Shown: piece by piece, positions 37,854 through 48,131 of the stretch
Position numbering within the stretch: position 1 is the first letter of the stretch
Layout: the number at the start of each line of letters is the position of its first letter
IMG/VR virus record: IMGVR_UViG_3300044612_003086
Coordinates: 1 to 64,000 of that record
Length of the DNA: 64,000 nt
Strand: one strand, 5' to 3'
DNA from: a virus
Translations under genes and position numbers: made by a program
The notes under the pieces: model-generated
Databases searched by the model: none
The model's input: only the letters and a program-made list of their open reading frames with translations
What the model was told of the DNA's origin: nothing

Positions 37854-40800
37854 TTATGAAGATTTTTTCTTAGTGTTTTTTATGGGCAATCGTGGCTGTC
37901 CTTCATCGCCTGACTCAAAAGCAAGTAGGGCCTTTCTGAACCGTTCAATTGTTTCCCTAGTAATTGTTTGGCCGCCATCGCCGCCGGTATCAATAAAGGC
38001 AGGACTCAGGTCATCTGCCCCAGACTCGAGCAACTCCCACAGAACGTTCAGGTTGGTTACGGCTTTTTGGTTTTCCTGCCCACCCAAATCCCTGGCTCGC
38101 GGAAGGAATTGCGCTGTTGGGTAAATATCGGTTACATCAAGATAAAGAGTTCCGTCATCCACCCATCCGCCGATAGCGACTCTTTCTGCTCCATCCGATG
38201 GGTTGTTGAATACTTCAGGTCCGTGAAAGTCCAGCCATGCAACGAATGTGTCAATAAGTTCTTCTGTTGGCTCTCCATCCGGAGTGAAGTCTGCAGAAGC
38301 TGGAAAAATCATTCCTTTTTTATTTCTTGCTACTGCTATACCATTTTTTATGTCGTCCATTGTGTCTAGCTCGACAGTAAAACCGCCTTGGAATCCTTTT
38401 TGCAGAGTCTTTCTTGCCAGTAGGCGTTTCTCTGGGGTTTCAGCATATTTGACCTCAACCTGTGATGCTATTTGCCGTATCTGCTCTGGAGAGTACTTAA
38501 CTCTTTTTTTCTTCACAGTAGCTCCAGATGAAAGGCGTGGCGCACTGCTTGAATTTCGTTCCTGAGATTTTTCTGCCAGATTTCCCCACGGTTCTGTATT
38601 GCCGTCAACAAACAGTATTGAATAAACATCTTCACGCAGTTTTTTATTTAGCGCATATGTCTTCAACTTATCATTTGGGTGAAGTATCGCAACTACTGCC
38701 TCAGCAAATGCTTCAGCTTTATTTGTATTACCGTAAGAAGAGAGCGTCATCGGACTATCTGTAACCGAATTTATGTCAACCCCGTCAGAGAATCTGGCCA
38801 TCATGTCAGGATTCATAATTACATCGTTATACTCGGACGCAACCTGCAGCGCTTGCGCGTAACGCTTATCCTGAGGGTCACCAGAACCAAAATAATGGCG
38901 ATTTTTTGGCTTGCCAGCTAGTTCGACGTCTTTTAGTGCTCGGAAATGCAACCAATGTCCCCACTCATGGGTTATGACTCCAGCTATTGATTTGTCAATA
39001 GTGTTATCACGGCTCGTTACGAGTCTCGTCGGGTCCATGGTCACGTTTTCGCGTGCTGTGTCTAGCGAATTTGATTCCCTGTCGATAATCAGTCTTCGGT
39101 TAAAGGATACGGAATTAAGGAATGGAGTTGTCCTGGCGCGAACATATGGGTCTTTTGAACCGATTCCGCGAACACTCTTTATTTGTTCAAGTTTTGACGA
39201 AACCTGAGGCAAGCTTTCATACGCCCTCGAAGCATCAGCTGTTTGCATGTAGAAAACGGGAGCACCGTGTGTCTCAAATGCCCACTTTAGTTTTGGATTT
39301 GATTCGACAGCTTGCTCAACAGCGTTACGCACAGCTTCAACTGCTTCGGGGGAGAAATCTATATCATCCCATGGATTGTTTTTAAAATACTCGTCATGGA
39401 CGGCGTTGAATTTTTTTACGTATTCTTCAGAGTCTCGTCCTCCTGGCGCAAAATCATCAATAAGCATTTCAAAGTATTGCTCTTTTGATGTTGGGACGAG
39501 CAATTCAGACATTTGTCTTGGAGTCATGCCCTTTAGCCAGTTCGACTTGCTTCTGCGAACATTTCCGCCAAGTTCACTTTGGTCTCCGTATTTATATTTT
39601 TTCAATTGATGCGCTTTTATATCTGGCTGATTCATTTTGAGTATTGGACGCTCGCCTCCAGACGAAAGACGGTTAGAGGTTCGTCTATTTTTCCTGCCAC
39701 CACGCGATAGGAGGCGATTAACCACAGTCCTTGGAGCTGACTGCTGGCTCTTGCGCTTGATGTCACGCTTCATTAAAATAGTGACGCCTTCTCCGGCTCT
39801 AAATAGCTCATCGGCTTCTTCAAAATCAACAAGCTGTTCTGCTGTTGCATTTGTTTTGAATTTTCCGTTTTTTGATTTTTCGTAGAGCGATGTTATTCTC
39901 TTCTTTTCTTCGTCCGTAAACCAGTTTCGTGATGAATCATTTACCGCATTATCTATTACTTCTATAAATTTTTGCTGCTCGCCCTGCGACGCCCATGTAA
40001 AGCCATTTCTAGCCCAGTGTGTTGCGCCCATATAGTCGCCTTGTTTCCCAGACTGAGCGGAAGCCAATATTGTTTCTGCATCAATCTCTCTGTAAACAGC
40101 CTCGTTTCTGGCGTTGAAAATGCTCGCTATTCCATTGCCTCGAGCTGGGGCACCGACGGATAGTGAATCATGGACAATTATCTTATTTCTTCCATTGATT
40201 ACAATTGTTCTGATTGAATCAGCAATTACCAGTTGGCCTTCGTTTTGCCCTTTTTCGAAGTCCTCCATATCTCCAATTCCGTCCCAACGTTCCCGCCGTG
40301 GAATTCCTGCTTGAGTAAGTCGTTTTACCGCGTCCTTGTCTTTTGTTTCAATGGTGAATTTCAAGCTCACGCTTGTGGATGGCCGCTTTTTCACGCCTTC
40401 CATAATTCCATCGACCCCAAGGGCTTCACTTGCTTCTTCGAATTCTTCTTCGTCCATTTTCTGTACGACGACGTCTGTCGGTGAAACAACAACATCAAAT
40501 GTTCTACCAAGATTTATTTTTTCTCCGTTTGTTGCCGTGACTATAACGTCGTTTCTTGTCGTTATTTCACCAGAAAACATATCTTTCGCTGCTGACTTTA
40601 TTGATTCTTTGAGGGCTTTTCTTTCTTCGCTATCCGCGAGAACCTCTTCTTCGAATACATCGTATTCAATACCCTGAATTTTCTGAAATGAGGAATATCT
40701 TGGGTCATCTTTGGTAATCCACTCATCTTCTTTTTGGAGTTCGTCATTCAGCATCAGCGCAGAGAAACTCTCTACTCCTGCTCGCTGTTCGTTTGATAGG

Positions 40801-43800
40801 TAATTTTCCTCACTTACGACTGAATCGTAAATTTTACCTGAAGACAAACCGCGTATTTCATTAATTCTTTCCAACAAGCGATTATCTTCATTGATGTCAT
40901 ATTCTTCTGCAAGAATTTTACGAATTTTTCGTGCGTAGTTGTATCTCCTTCTAAATAAAGCACGAAGTTGTTTATCTTTTTCTTCATCACTTCTTCTAAG
41001 TGAGTTCGTACTAATATCCCGTATTGAGTCATATGCCAAAATAGGATTGTGAACTTCTATTTCATAAGAATAAGTTGTACGCGTATTGCCATCTCTGTCT
41101 TTGACTTCTTTTTGTATATCCCTGAGTACGTATCCAAATTCTTTAATTGAATCATCATCGCTAATCGCTTGAAATAAAATCCCACTGTCAGGTTTGAGTG
41201 AGGTCTCAATCCGCCCGCCATCATATTCAACTGCAGCTTTTGGAAGTTTGAATGTTTTTGGCTGAATTGCTCCGTCTTGCCCAGATGACAAGGAGTTGCG
41301 TTTATCTGGGTCATAACCCCACTCGAGCCATGAGTCACCGTTGGTGTAGATGTCTTTTGCTTTGACGCGTTTTTTGATTATTTCATAGTCCCCACGAAGA
41401 ACTCCCTCACCGTGCTCAACTGCATACTGTCGTACGGGGGTCACCCAGTCACCTGGATTTATTGATACAAGCTCAGATTCTTCCTGATTGCGTAGAGCAT
41501 CTAGCTCAGATGCAAGTTTGTCGTAATAGTCGCTGTGATGGAGGTTTGTTGATACACCACGAGGTACCCGACCATATTGGAGAATGTATTTCTGCTGTTT
41601 TTCGAGTCTTAGTATTTGCTCATCCCTCGATATCGGAACAGCCCTATACACGGTCACATCGGCATTCGGTTTATTTCTGAAACGACGAACCACATCTACT
41701 GCGGCTGCGTCAAAACTGTCATTACCCGTTCCGTAGTAGCGGATACTTGAGGAGGAATAAACATCATCTGGGTAAACACCAGTCAAATTGTGAAGTGGTG
41801 CTCCAGAATCTGCATCTGGGGCCATATGCATTCCTCTGTAGTCGCCATCATCTCCAGATGAAAGACGGCGATACTCAGCGACATCTTGTTCGAATTTATC
41901 TACCGCTGCTGCAAATTTTGCATTATTTGAATTGAACTTTGCATCCCTTTTGTCTTTGTCCAAAACGTCAGTTGACCAACCATTAATGATGGCTCCATCG
42001 ATAATCGCCGACATGACAAGACCGGTTGCTTCAGCATCTGCATCTGCCGTATGGTGTTTTTCACCTAAATCAACATTGAGGTATTTGGTTATGGCGGCAA
42101 GTCCATTGGACGGCTTCTTGTTCCCGTCTGCATCAAGAACGAATGGGCCGTCGTCTGTTTCTGGCGTCCAACGAGGAAGGGCCATATCTGAAATTTCTTT
42201 AGTGTCTAGGTAGCCCTTGGGTCTCCATGTAATGCCTGATTGAGATAGTGCCAGTTCGAGGACGTCTTTGTCAAATGATGCGTTTTGTACGCCGAATATT
42301 GCATCATCTCCAGCAAACTCGGCAAGTCGTTCATGTGCCTTTTTGATAGATGTTTGGGTTTTTAACCACTCATCTGTCAGCGGATTGCCATCTATGTCCT
42401 TGAGGTTCGCGCGAGACCATTCACCAAGAGATTCTTCTGGGTCCATGAAAATATTGATGCTGTCAATTATTTTTCCGTCTTTCATCTTCACAGCACCAAA
42501 CTGTGTTGGTTGGCCATTGGAAGAAGGTTTGCGGAATTCATCAAATACCAGACCAGTCGTCTCGTAATCAAAGAAAATTATTTCTCGATTTTTGTACTTG
42601 TCCTTAAATTCCTGCCATGTTTTAGCATCGCCAAATTCTTGCTCTGCTCCGCCAATAAAAGCACCGTATGTTGGTTTTCTAGGATAAGAAGGCCTGTCTG
42701 AGCCGCTAGACAAACGCTTTGAGTAGTCAATCGGTTCGTTTATGTCAGCTAGAAGCTCATCAATGTCTACATATCCCCTTTCATCATGCATTTTGACAAT
42801 TCTTGGAGTCATCGCAAACAATATGTCGTCATAATCAGTCTGGCTGAAACCCTGAGGCTTCGAGAGTCCGGCAATCGGCTTGTTTTTTCCTAGTACTTGC
42901 CACTCCCCACCAGGACCAAGGATGTCGGTAATGTCATGACCCCATTTTCCTACACCAAACCATGATGTGCCTCTACGATGTCGTGCTGTTGCTAAATCCT
43001 GCAACCATAATGTGCGTATTTCCTTTATCATCGAGGAAAAGGCTTCAGTTGGATATCTGTCGAGATATCCAGAATATTTTGTAGCAGCTTGATACAGACC
43101 AGAGTGAGTAGACATAAAGTTCTTGTCATCACCAAGTGCAGCCAATACCGACTGCATCTCTGATGCTGCTTTTTCTTCGACTCCTAGATTTAACTCGACC
43201 TCACTGATAATCCCGTCAAGATTAAATGCATTGCCTTTTCTGGCATTTATGTCAGATATTCTCAGGCTGTCACCAACTTCCCAGCCTTTTGTAAATTTAT
43301 CGTCAGAAGCAAATGCCACGTACGGACTACCAATGATGTTCGCAATAGCTCTAACTTCGTCTTGATTCTCAATTACTGAAGACTCATCATTTGCGCGAAG
43401 CTTTTGCAATAATGAGCGATATGCTTTGACTTTGACTGACGTTGAAGCAAAATCACGGCGTAAATTTCGTGACTGTGTCTCATTTAGCTCGCGTGTATTA
43501 CCTAGTATCTGTCCAGAGCCAATTCCTCCACCTTTTGTGCGTTCAGGTATGAATATTCCATCATCTAGTTCTGCTACTCCATGATGAATAAAGTACGCGT
43601 TAGTTGGTGTTGGTGAAATAAAAAGGTTATCTTGTTCTTGCTGACTCAGAGACCTTATCGAATCAGCTTCGCTTTTAAGAACTGCAATTTTTTCTTTTGG
43701 TATTTCTTCAACATCTAGAACATTTTGTTCATCTCGTATTTTTTTGCGATTTTCTTCAAATTCTTGAATTCGTAGGCTTTCTTCAGCAAGATAAAGTTTT

Positions 43801-44471
43801 TCTTTTGCTTCCGTAACCCTACTTGACAGGGCTTTTTTAATTTCGCTTTCCCGTTGCGCAGGGTCGTTAATGTTTCTACTATCGAGGTCTTGCTCGATGA
43901 GTGCTACGTGTTCTTCACGTGTTTGATTTGCTGGATTTATTCCAGGTTTATCAATATCGATGGTGTCGACTGGCTCGTTGCTTCTTGAATTACCGCTAAG
44001 AACGACACCGTTATCTTTTCCTGTCCAATTCCCGGACCGCTCTAATTCGGCAATTGCAGCCCTTAGCCCTTCAACTCTTTTACGAGCCACAGCAACTCTT
44101 TCTTCTACTGGGCTGGTTTGTTCTGTTGTGTTTGCCTGCCCAGAAGAGAGTCGCACGGCTTGTCGAACCGCCTGGGTTTCATCGTTTGTGCCTATAAACC
44201 TTGGACGCGTTGTGCCCTCATCGACCCACCCGTCTGCATCCGGGTCGAAATTACTGCCGGTTGGTTTTCTGCTTCCTGGCACCCCTCCTGTTGGAACATC
44301 AATGTCTCCACGACGACGCCTACGTCCGCCTCCAACATTTGGCCTATCAATAAGACGACTGCCCACATACGAGGCAAGGCGACGACCAATGGCCTTGGTT
44401 TCCTGCTCTAGCTCTCTACCTTTTCGGGAAAGCTCAAACGGAATCTCAAATTCCTCATCTGCGTTAGACAT
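37854..44471 (-). CDS. Giant multidomain protein with LSSG-separated modules
   Basis: 2205 residues. The motif LSSG, usually RLSSG, occurs seven times (ending at 111, 590, 873, 1064, 1212, 1605, 1983) and splits the chain into modules. 590-873: DEDDh exonuclease (FDYETTG with D635/E637; D734; H807, D812). 873-1064: possible ADP-ribosyltransferase (VYRAVP at 941-946). 1212-1605: GNAT-like ARGNGIA at 1443-1449. 1605-1983: zinc peptidase HEWGH at 1834-1838. An EF-hand-like DPDADGWVDEGT is at 76-87. This fits the polyvalent proteins of phages, which may be packaged and injected. TATCAT ends 7 bp before the ATG, so a leaderless start is likely. Confidence 0.75.
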   Translation of the reverse strand: MSNADEEFEIPFELSRKGRELEQETKAIGRRLASYVGSRLIDRPNVGGGRRRRRGDIDVPTGGVPGSRKPTGSNFDPDADGWVDEGTTRPRFIGTNDETQAVRQAVRLSSGQANTTEQTSPVEERVAVARKRVEGLRAAIAELERSGNWTGKDNGVVLSGNSRSNEPVDTIDIDKPGINPANQTREEHVALIEQDLDSRNINDPAQRESEIKKALSSRVTEAKEKLYLAEESLRIQEFEENRKKIRDEQNVLDVEEIPKEKIAVLKSEADSIRSLSQQEQDNLFISPTPTNAYFIHHGVAELDDGIFIPERTKGGGIGSGQILGNTRELNETQSRNLRRDFASTSVKVKAYRSLLQKLRANDESSVIENQDEVRAIANIIGSPYVAFASDDKFTKGWEVGDSLRISDINARKGNAFNLDGIISEVELNLGVEEKAASEMQSVLAALGDDKNFMSTHSGLYQAATKYSGYLDRYPTEAFSSMIKEIRTLWLQDLATARHRRGTSWFGVGKWGHDITDILGPGGEWQVLGKNKPIAGLSKPQGFSQTDYDDILFAMTPRIVKMHDERGYVDIDELLADINEPIDYSKRLSSGSDRPSYPRKPTYGAFIGGAEQEFGDAKTWQEFKDKYKNREIIFFDYETTGLVFDEFRKPSSNGQPTQFGAVKMKDGKIIDSINIFMDPEESLGEWSRANLKDIDGNPLTDEWLKTQTSIKKAHERLAEFAGDDAIFGVQNASFDKDVLELALSQSGITWRPKGYLDTKEISDMALPRWTPETDDGPFVLDADGNKKPSNGLAAITKYLNVDLGEKHHTADADAEATGLVMSAIIDGAIINGWSTDVLDKDKRDAKFNSNNAKFAAAVDKFEQDVAEYRRLSSGDDGDYRGMHMAPDADSGAPLHNLTGVYPDDVYSSSSIRYYGTGNDSFDAAAVDVVRRFRNKPNADVTVYRAVPISRDEQILRLEKQQKYILQYGRVPRGVSTNLHHSDYYDKLASELDALRNQEESELVSINPGDWVTPVRQYAVEHGEGVLRGDYEIIKKRVKAKDIYTNGDSWLEWGYDPDKRNSLSSGQDGAIQPKTFKLPKAAVEYDGGRIETSLKPDSGILFQAISDDDSIKEFGYVLRDIQKEVKDRDGNTRTTYSYEIEVHNPILAYDSIRDISTNSLRRSDEEKDKQLRALFRRRYNYARKIRKILAEEYDINEDNRLLERINEIRGLSSGKIYDSVVSEENYLSNEQRAGVESFSALMLNDELQKEDEWITKDDPRYSSFQKIQGIEYDVFEEEVLADSEERKALKESIKSAAKDMFSGEITTRNDVIVTATNGEKINLGRTFDVVVSPTDVVVQKMDEEEFEEASEALGVDGIMEGVKKRPSTSVSLKFTIETKDKDAVKRLTQAGIPRRERWDGIGDMEDFEKGQNEGQLVIADSIRTIVINGRNKIIVHDSLSVGAPARGNGIASIFNARNEAVYREIDAETILASAQSGKQGDYMGATHWARNGFTWASQGEQQKFIEVIDNAVNDSSRNWFTDEEKKRITSLYEKSKNGKFKTNATAEQLVDFEEADELFRAGEGVTILMKRDIKRKSQQSAPRTVVNRLLSRGGRKNRRTSNRLSSGGERPILKMNQPDIKAHQLKKYKYGDQSELGGNVRRSKSNWLKGMTPRQMSELLVPTSKEQYFEMLIDDFAPGGRDSEEYVKKFNAVHDEYFKNNPWDDIDFSPEAVEAVRNAVEQAVESNPKLKWAFETHGAPVFYMQTADASRAYESLPQVSSKLEQIKSVRGIGSKDPYVRARTTPFLNSVSFNRRLIIDRESNSLDTARENVTMDPTRLVTSRDNTIDKSIAGVITHEWGHWLHFRALKDVELAGKPKNRHYFGSGDPQDKRYAQALQVASEYNDVIMNPDMMARFSDGVDINSVTDSPMTLSSYGNTNKAEAFAEAVVAILHPNDKLKTYALNKKLREDVYSILFVDGNTEPWGNLAEKSQERNSSSAPRLSSGATVKKKRVKYSPEQIRQIASQVEVKYAETPEKRLLARKTLQKGFQGGFTVELDTMDDIKNGIAVARNKKGMIFPASADFTPDGEPTEELIDTFVAWLDFHGPEVFNNPSDGAERVAIGGWVDDGTLYLDVTDIYPTAQFLPRARDLGGQENQKAVTNLNVLWELLESGADDLSPAFIDTGGDGGQTITRETIERFRKALLAFESGDEGQPRLPIKNTKKKSS

Positions 44472-44478
44472 CTACAAA

Positions 44479-44484
44479 ATGATA
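44479..44484 (-). promoter_or_regulatory. -10 element for leaderless start of the giant gene
   Basis: Minus-strand TATCAT exactly 7 bp before the ATG at 44471, no Shine-Dalgarno. Confidence 0.55.
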
Positions 44485-44532
44485 CCACTTACATAAAACT
44501 CAATAAAAATGAATTTACGTGGTGTTAAGACT

Positions 44533-44874
44533 TTACTGAAGTCTTGTGTTGCATTTTGTGCAGGTTACGGACCATGGATACCGCTTAACCATACTTGGCG
44601 GGTGCTGGCAATCCAGGGCTCGTGTGGCGCGCTCGTTAAGGCAGTTTCGTATCCACGCAGAAAGGGATAGTTGCTCCTCGGATGAGGCTTGTTTCCAGCG
44701 CTCTCTTTCTGCTTCTGTGGTTCGGATGAGAACGGACTTATCGATTGGGGCGTCGTCTTCTTTTGCAACAGGAGCAATAGTTGGACTGATTGTGTCAGCA
44801 ACTTTTTTCATTGCCGCCATCATATTTGAAGCGCTTATATCTTCACTCGTCAAAATCTTTATCTGCTTCTTCAC
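44533..44874 (-). CDS. Ribbon-helix-helix-like protein with Cys pair
   Basis: 113 residues from GTG 44874, which has AGGAGG at ideal spacing, though it overlaps the upstream gene by 32 bp; ATG 44895 or 44826 are alternatives. KSVLIRTTEAERERWKQASSEE followed by SLSAWIRNCLNE is the strand-helix-helix layout of RHH regulators. C-terminal CQH...CTKC could bind zinc. Possibly a DNA-binding regulator. Confidence 0.55.
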   Translation of the reverse strand: MKKQIKILTSEDISASNMMAAMKKVADTISPTIAPVAKEDDAPIDKSVLIRTTEAERERWKQASSEEQLSLSAWIRNCLNERATRALDCQHPPSMVKRYPWSVTCTKCNTRLQ

Positions 44875-45511
44875 CGTAATCCTCCTCGGATTCATCCAGA
44901 CCTGAAAGCTCGACTAATTCGGCATCAATTATGTCCGAACTATCTGTCCCTAGAAGAGACTTTACTGTACTTTCGGGCAACACGCCGGATATAGCCATCA
45001 GTTCCAAAAGTTTTTTTGCTTCGGACTCTGGGTCAAAACCAATCGCCGGTCTTTCAACTCCTGGCTGGCCGGCAATAACTGCTCGTATATTCGTATTGTT
45101 GTTGACATCCATTTGCACATTGACGTTCGTCTGTTCCATGCCAAGGAGTTTTGTCCTCCTGTCCATGATTGATAAAACCTGCTGAATAGCCTTGAGGTCT
45201 GGCTCAATTTGAATTTCCGTGCCATCCTCCTGAACCTCCCTGCGATGTTGCGTCATTGGCCAAATCGCCTGCTGTAGGTTGTCCAGCCGCTCGAGCTCAA
45301 GCCGAAGAACTTCGGGGTAAGCAAGAATTGCTTCCTTGTTCATTTTTTCCAATTGGCGCTGAACTGAACGAGTGACAGATGATGTGGATACCCCGAATCT
45401 TCTGGCTATTTCCTGCACTGACGTTCCAGCCTGGCGCATCTTAAAGATGCGTATATCGCGCTCGTTCAGAAATTCACGAGTCGTTATCGGCTTTGTTTTA
45501 TCATCACTCAT
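44843..45511 (-). CDS. HTH protein resembling terminase small subunits
   Basis: 222 residues from ATG 45511 (ATGA overlap with the upstream stop). Helix-turn-helix at about 20-42 (GTSVQEIARRFGVSTSSVTRSV), then a helical region with RLDNLQQAIW and IMDRRTKLLG typical of small-terminase-type phage proteins, then an acidic tail. Either a DNA-packaging recognition subunit or a regulator; the large subunit is not in the window. Confidence 0.5.
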   Translation of the reverse strand: MSDDKTKPITTREFLNERDIRIFKMRQAGTSVQEIARRFGVSTSSVTRSVQRQLEKMNKEAILAYPEVLRLELERLDNLQQAIWPMTQHRREVQEDGTEIQIEPDLKAIQQVLSIMDRRTKLLGMEQTNVNVQMDVNNNTNIRAVIAGQPGVERPAIGFDPESEAKKLLELMAISGVLPESTVKSLLGTDSSDIIDAELVELSGLDESEEDYGEEADKDFDE

Positions 45512-47304
45512 GTTGTTGTCTTCATCCACTCTATCACTTCGAATGGGAAGCGTTTTCCGCGTTTCATCTTCAGCGGCCAGTGGCGTTCATCGCGAGCACC
45601 TCTAAAGTGCTTAACGTCATAGACGTAATCGCCACCAGCAGTTGGGTCTGGTTGCAGGGACAAGCCAAATTCTGGCCAGCGCGACCAAACTGCAGAACCG
45701 AATGGACGCAAATCCCTTGACGTAGAACTTGTACCAAGTGGGGCATGGTGCTCAATCCATAGAGCGCAACCATAAACAACGCGAATTGTGTCCAAGTATT
45801 TAGCCACTTCAATGGCGATTGATTCAGAAGTTCTCCCACCTGGGTCAAGAAATGCCTTATATAGCGGCCCTATCACGAGAAGCTGTGGCCTAACTTGGTC
45901 TAGCGCATCTTCAAGGATTGCCCTGTCTGCTGCCTTGAGCAAGTCCATTCCTGATGGTTTGGAAAGCAGGTGTGCGTCGATGCTGTCAGTTCCTGCGTGG
46001 GACATGGCCTGGAGAGCAATTGAGCGTGATGTTCTTCGGATGATTCGTTCTGGGTTTTCTAGGTCAACGGTAAGCGTTGTGATTCTTGGCATTTGCTGAA
46101 AAGAAAAAGGATTTATTCCAGCAGCCGTAAGAATTCCAACCTGACGTGCAAGCATGGTTTTACCAACACCTTCTGCGGCTACGACTATCACTCTTTCGCT
46201 TTTTTCTAATAACCCAGGAATAACCCATTCATATGTGTCGCCAGTGGTTTCACTAAGAAATTCATTCCACTGAACAAGACGACCAGTATCCAGAACAAAG
46301 GACACAGTTGAAGAAGCAATGATTAGATTGCTCTTTGCAATTTTTTGTTTTGCATTTAGGTCGGTTCGCGCAATCAGTTCGCTTAGCTTCTCAATTGCGG
46401 CATCTTCTGGAGTTTGGGGCGACTCAACTTCAACCTCTTCAAAATCAATTTGCTCAAAATCTTGATTTTCCGCGTCCTCGAAAATTGGCAGCAATCCATC
46501 GATTGAGCCACCACTCGACATGTGGTCAGTAATATCCTTGTGTGATGGGCAAACCCATGCCTGCGCGCTGCATCCAGCTGCAGAAAGTGTCTCCACTACT
46601 TCATTGGCGTGTTTTACCCCAATTTCATCATTGTCGGCGATGACCTCTACAACGGCTCCAGCCAGTGCCTCTGTGTGGATGTCGAGCCATTTACCAGCAC
46701 CGCCAGGCATTGTTGTTGCAACAATCCCCATGTCAATGAGCGTGTTGGCATCCTTTTCCCCCTCAACAACCCAAATTGGCACACCATTTTTCTTGGCTTC
46801 AAGAACTGCTGGCAAATTGTAAAGAACTTTCGGCGTATCGCCGAGAGCATAAACCCAGCCATTTCGCCCATCTGGCTTTCTCTGACTGAATGACTTCTTG
46901 CCATTTTCATCGACGTATCTAACTTTTTGAAATAGCAACTGATGATTTTCATCAACAAAGTCATACGACTCGACAAAAGTCAACTTCGGTTTCTGTGTGG
47001 GTATTGGTTTTTTTTCTGTCTTTATTGGCTTGTCTGTTGCAGCATTTCTGATGACGGGTTTTGAATCCTGCGGCATTAAGTCCGAAACGCGCAAACCAAC
47101 CGAACTGCAAATTTCATCAACATTGCACGACATTGCGCGGTGGCAAGTAACTAGAACACGGCCGTCGTTCCCCTCCGAGACAGATAAGGACGGGTTTGAG
47201 TCGTCGTTTCTGCACGGACAGCGAGCAACCCATCCGGTGCTTGTTTTACGGACGCCATCAAGCAGTCCGAGAAAATTTTCTACTGGGTCGGATATTTGGG
47301 TCAT
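45508..47304 (-). CDS. Primase-helicase (zinc-ribbon, TOPRIM, RecA-like domains)
   Basis: 598 residues. N-terminal CPCRNDDSNPSLSV and following Cys/His form a primase zinc-binding domain; about 170-265 is a TOPRIM domain (WVVEGEKDA, EVIADND); about 350-560 is an AAA_25/RecA-like ATPase with AAEGVGKT (Walker A, near 375), LLVIGPLYK (Walker B) and WIEHHAPLG. Expected to prime and unwind DNA at the phage fork. Coupled by ATGA to the HTH gene. Confidence 0.85.
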   Translation of the reverse strand: MTQISDPVENFLGLLDGVRKTSTGWVARCPCRNDDSNPSLSVSEGNDGRVLVTCHRAMSCNVDEICSSVGLRVSDLMPQDSKPVIRNAATDKPIKTEKKPIPTQKPKLTFVESYDFVDENHQLLFQKVRYVDENGKKSFSQRKPDGRNGWVYALGDTPKVLYNLPAVLEAKKNGVPIWVVEGEKDANTLIDMGIVATTMPGGAGKWLDIHTEALAGAVVEVIADNDEIGVKHANEVVETLSAAGCSAQAWVCPSHKDITDHMSSGGSIDGLLPIFEDAENQDFEQIDFEEVEVESPQTPEDAAIEKLSELIARTDLNAKQKIAKSNLIIASSTVSFVLDTGRLVQWNEFLSETTGDTYEWVIPGLLEKSERVIVVAAEGVGKTMLARQVGILTAAGINPFSFQQMPRITTLTVDLENPERIIRRTSRSIALQAMSHAGTDSIDAHLLSKPSGMDLLKAADRAILEDALDQVRPQLLVIGPLYKAFLDPGGRTSESIAIEVAKYLDTIRVVYGCALWIEHHAPLGTSSTSRDLRPFGSAVWSRWPEFGLSLQPDPTAGGDYVYDVKHFRGARDERHWPLKMKRGKRFPFEVIEWMKTTT

Positions 47305-47308
47305 TTGG

Positions 47309-47677
47309 TCACTTGAGATTCATTCCTGGAATAAGAATTATCGGTTCACGCGGAACCAATTGTATTTTCATTCTACGTCGCAAAGTCTTCCGTTGTCGCT
47401 CGGTTGTACCAGCCCAGATACCGTACTTTTCGTGGTAAATGCTGTATGCAAAACACTGTTCTATTTTTGCGCATTCATTGCAAATTTCAATAGCGAGCTT
47501 GGTGTTGTCTCGAGACTCGATATAGCTTTCCTTGAAATCATCGCTCTCTCGGTCAGCGTGTGGAAAGAAAATGTTTGGGCTGTAATTTTTGCATGCGCCA
47601 TCAGTCGGCGGTCTATCCACTCGTACTGGAATTTCACTTTGCGTATATGGATAGCTTGGCACTGTTCCCCCAATCAT
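47309..47677 (-). CDS. WhiB-family iron-sulfur regulator
   Basis: 122 residues. Four Cys at 29, 66, 69 and 75 in the C-x(n)-C-x2-C-x5-C order that binds a [4Fe-4S] cluster, then GIWAGTTERQRKTLRRR, the G(V/I)WGG-like turn and basic tail that contacts DNA. WhiB proteins occur only in actinobacteria and their phages and act with the principal sigma factor. May redirect host transcription. Confidence 0.88.
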   Translation of the reverse strand: MIGGTVPSYPYTQSEIPVRVDRPPTDGACKNYSPNIFFPHADRESDDFKESYIESRDNTKLAIEICNECAKIEQCFAYSIYHEKYGIWAGTTERQRKTLRRRMKIQLVPREPIILIPGMNLK

Positions 47678-47702
47678 GAACTATAAATTGATGGGAGTGA
47701 TG

Positions 47703-48113
47703 TTAGCGGGTGTCAACCAATCTTGTCACGTCTCTGGCGGAAAGAAATATTGTCGCACTGCGAATAACCAGTTGACCAGATATATCTTCTGAAAGAACAT
47801 CTACAGCGTCTACGGGAATCGAGAATCTTGTTGCTAGCGCGGCTCGCGTGCGTTCAATTTTTACTTCGTCGTCAGCAAGGGCTTCATCTTCGGTTCTTAT
47901 CACCCGAGGTCCGACGAGCGCGCGAATCTCACTGGCTTTTTGTTCAGCGCGCAAACACCACGCACAAGCTAATTCTCCAGTTGATGCTGCACGTTTACGT
48001 ATCTCAGTATGACCACATACTAGGACGTGATGATACGAAACATGACCCCAAGCACCGACTCTTTTTATTTCGGCTATTTTGCGTCTTGGTGAGCGCCTAC
48101 GCTCGGATGTCAT
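47703..48113 (-). CDS. Hypothetical basic protein with zinc-type motif
   Basis: 136 residues; Arg-rich start, CGHTE and CAWC may bind zinc, and the rest is alpha/beta. Function unknown. Confidence 0.6.
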   Translation of the reverse strand: MTSERRRSPRRKIAEIKRVGAWGHVSYHHVLVCGHTEIRKRAASTGELACAWCLRAEQKASEIRALVGPRVIRTEDEALADDEVKIERTRAALATRFSIPVDAVDVLSEDISGQLVIRSATIFLSARDVTRLVDTR

Positions 48114-48131
48114 TAAGACTCGGTCTGAAAA

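Noticed and set aside
37968-44389. Many plus-strand frames opposite the giant gene, and minus-strand frames in other registers
   Set aside because: Shadows of the 2205-residue frame; no ribosome-binding sites or family features.
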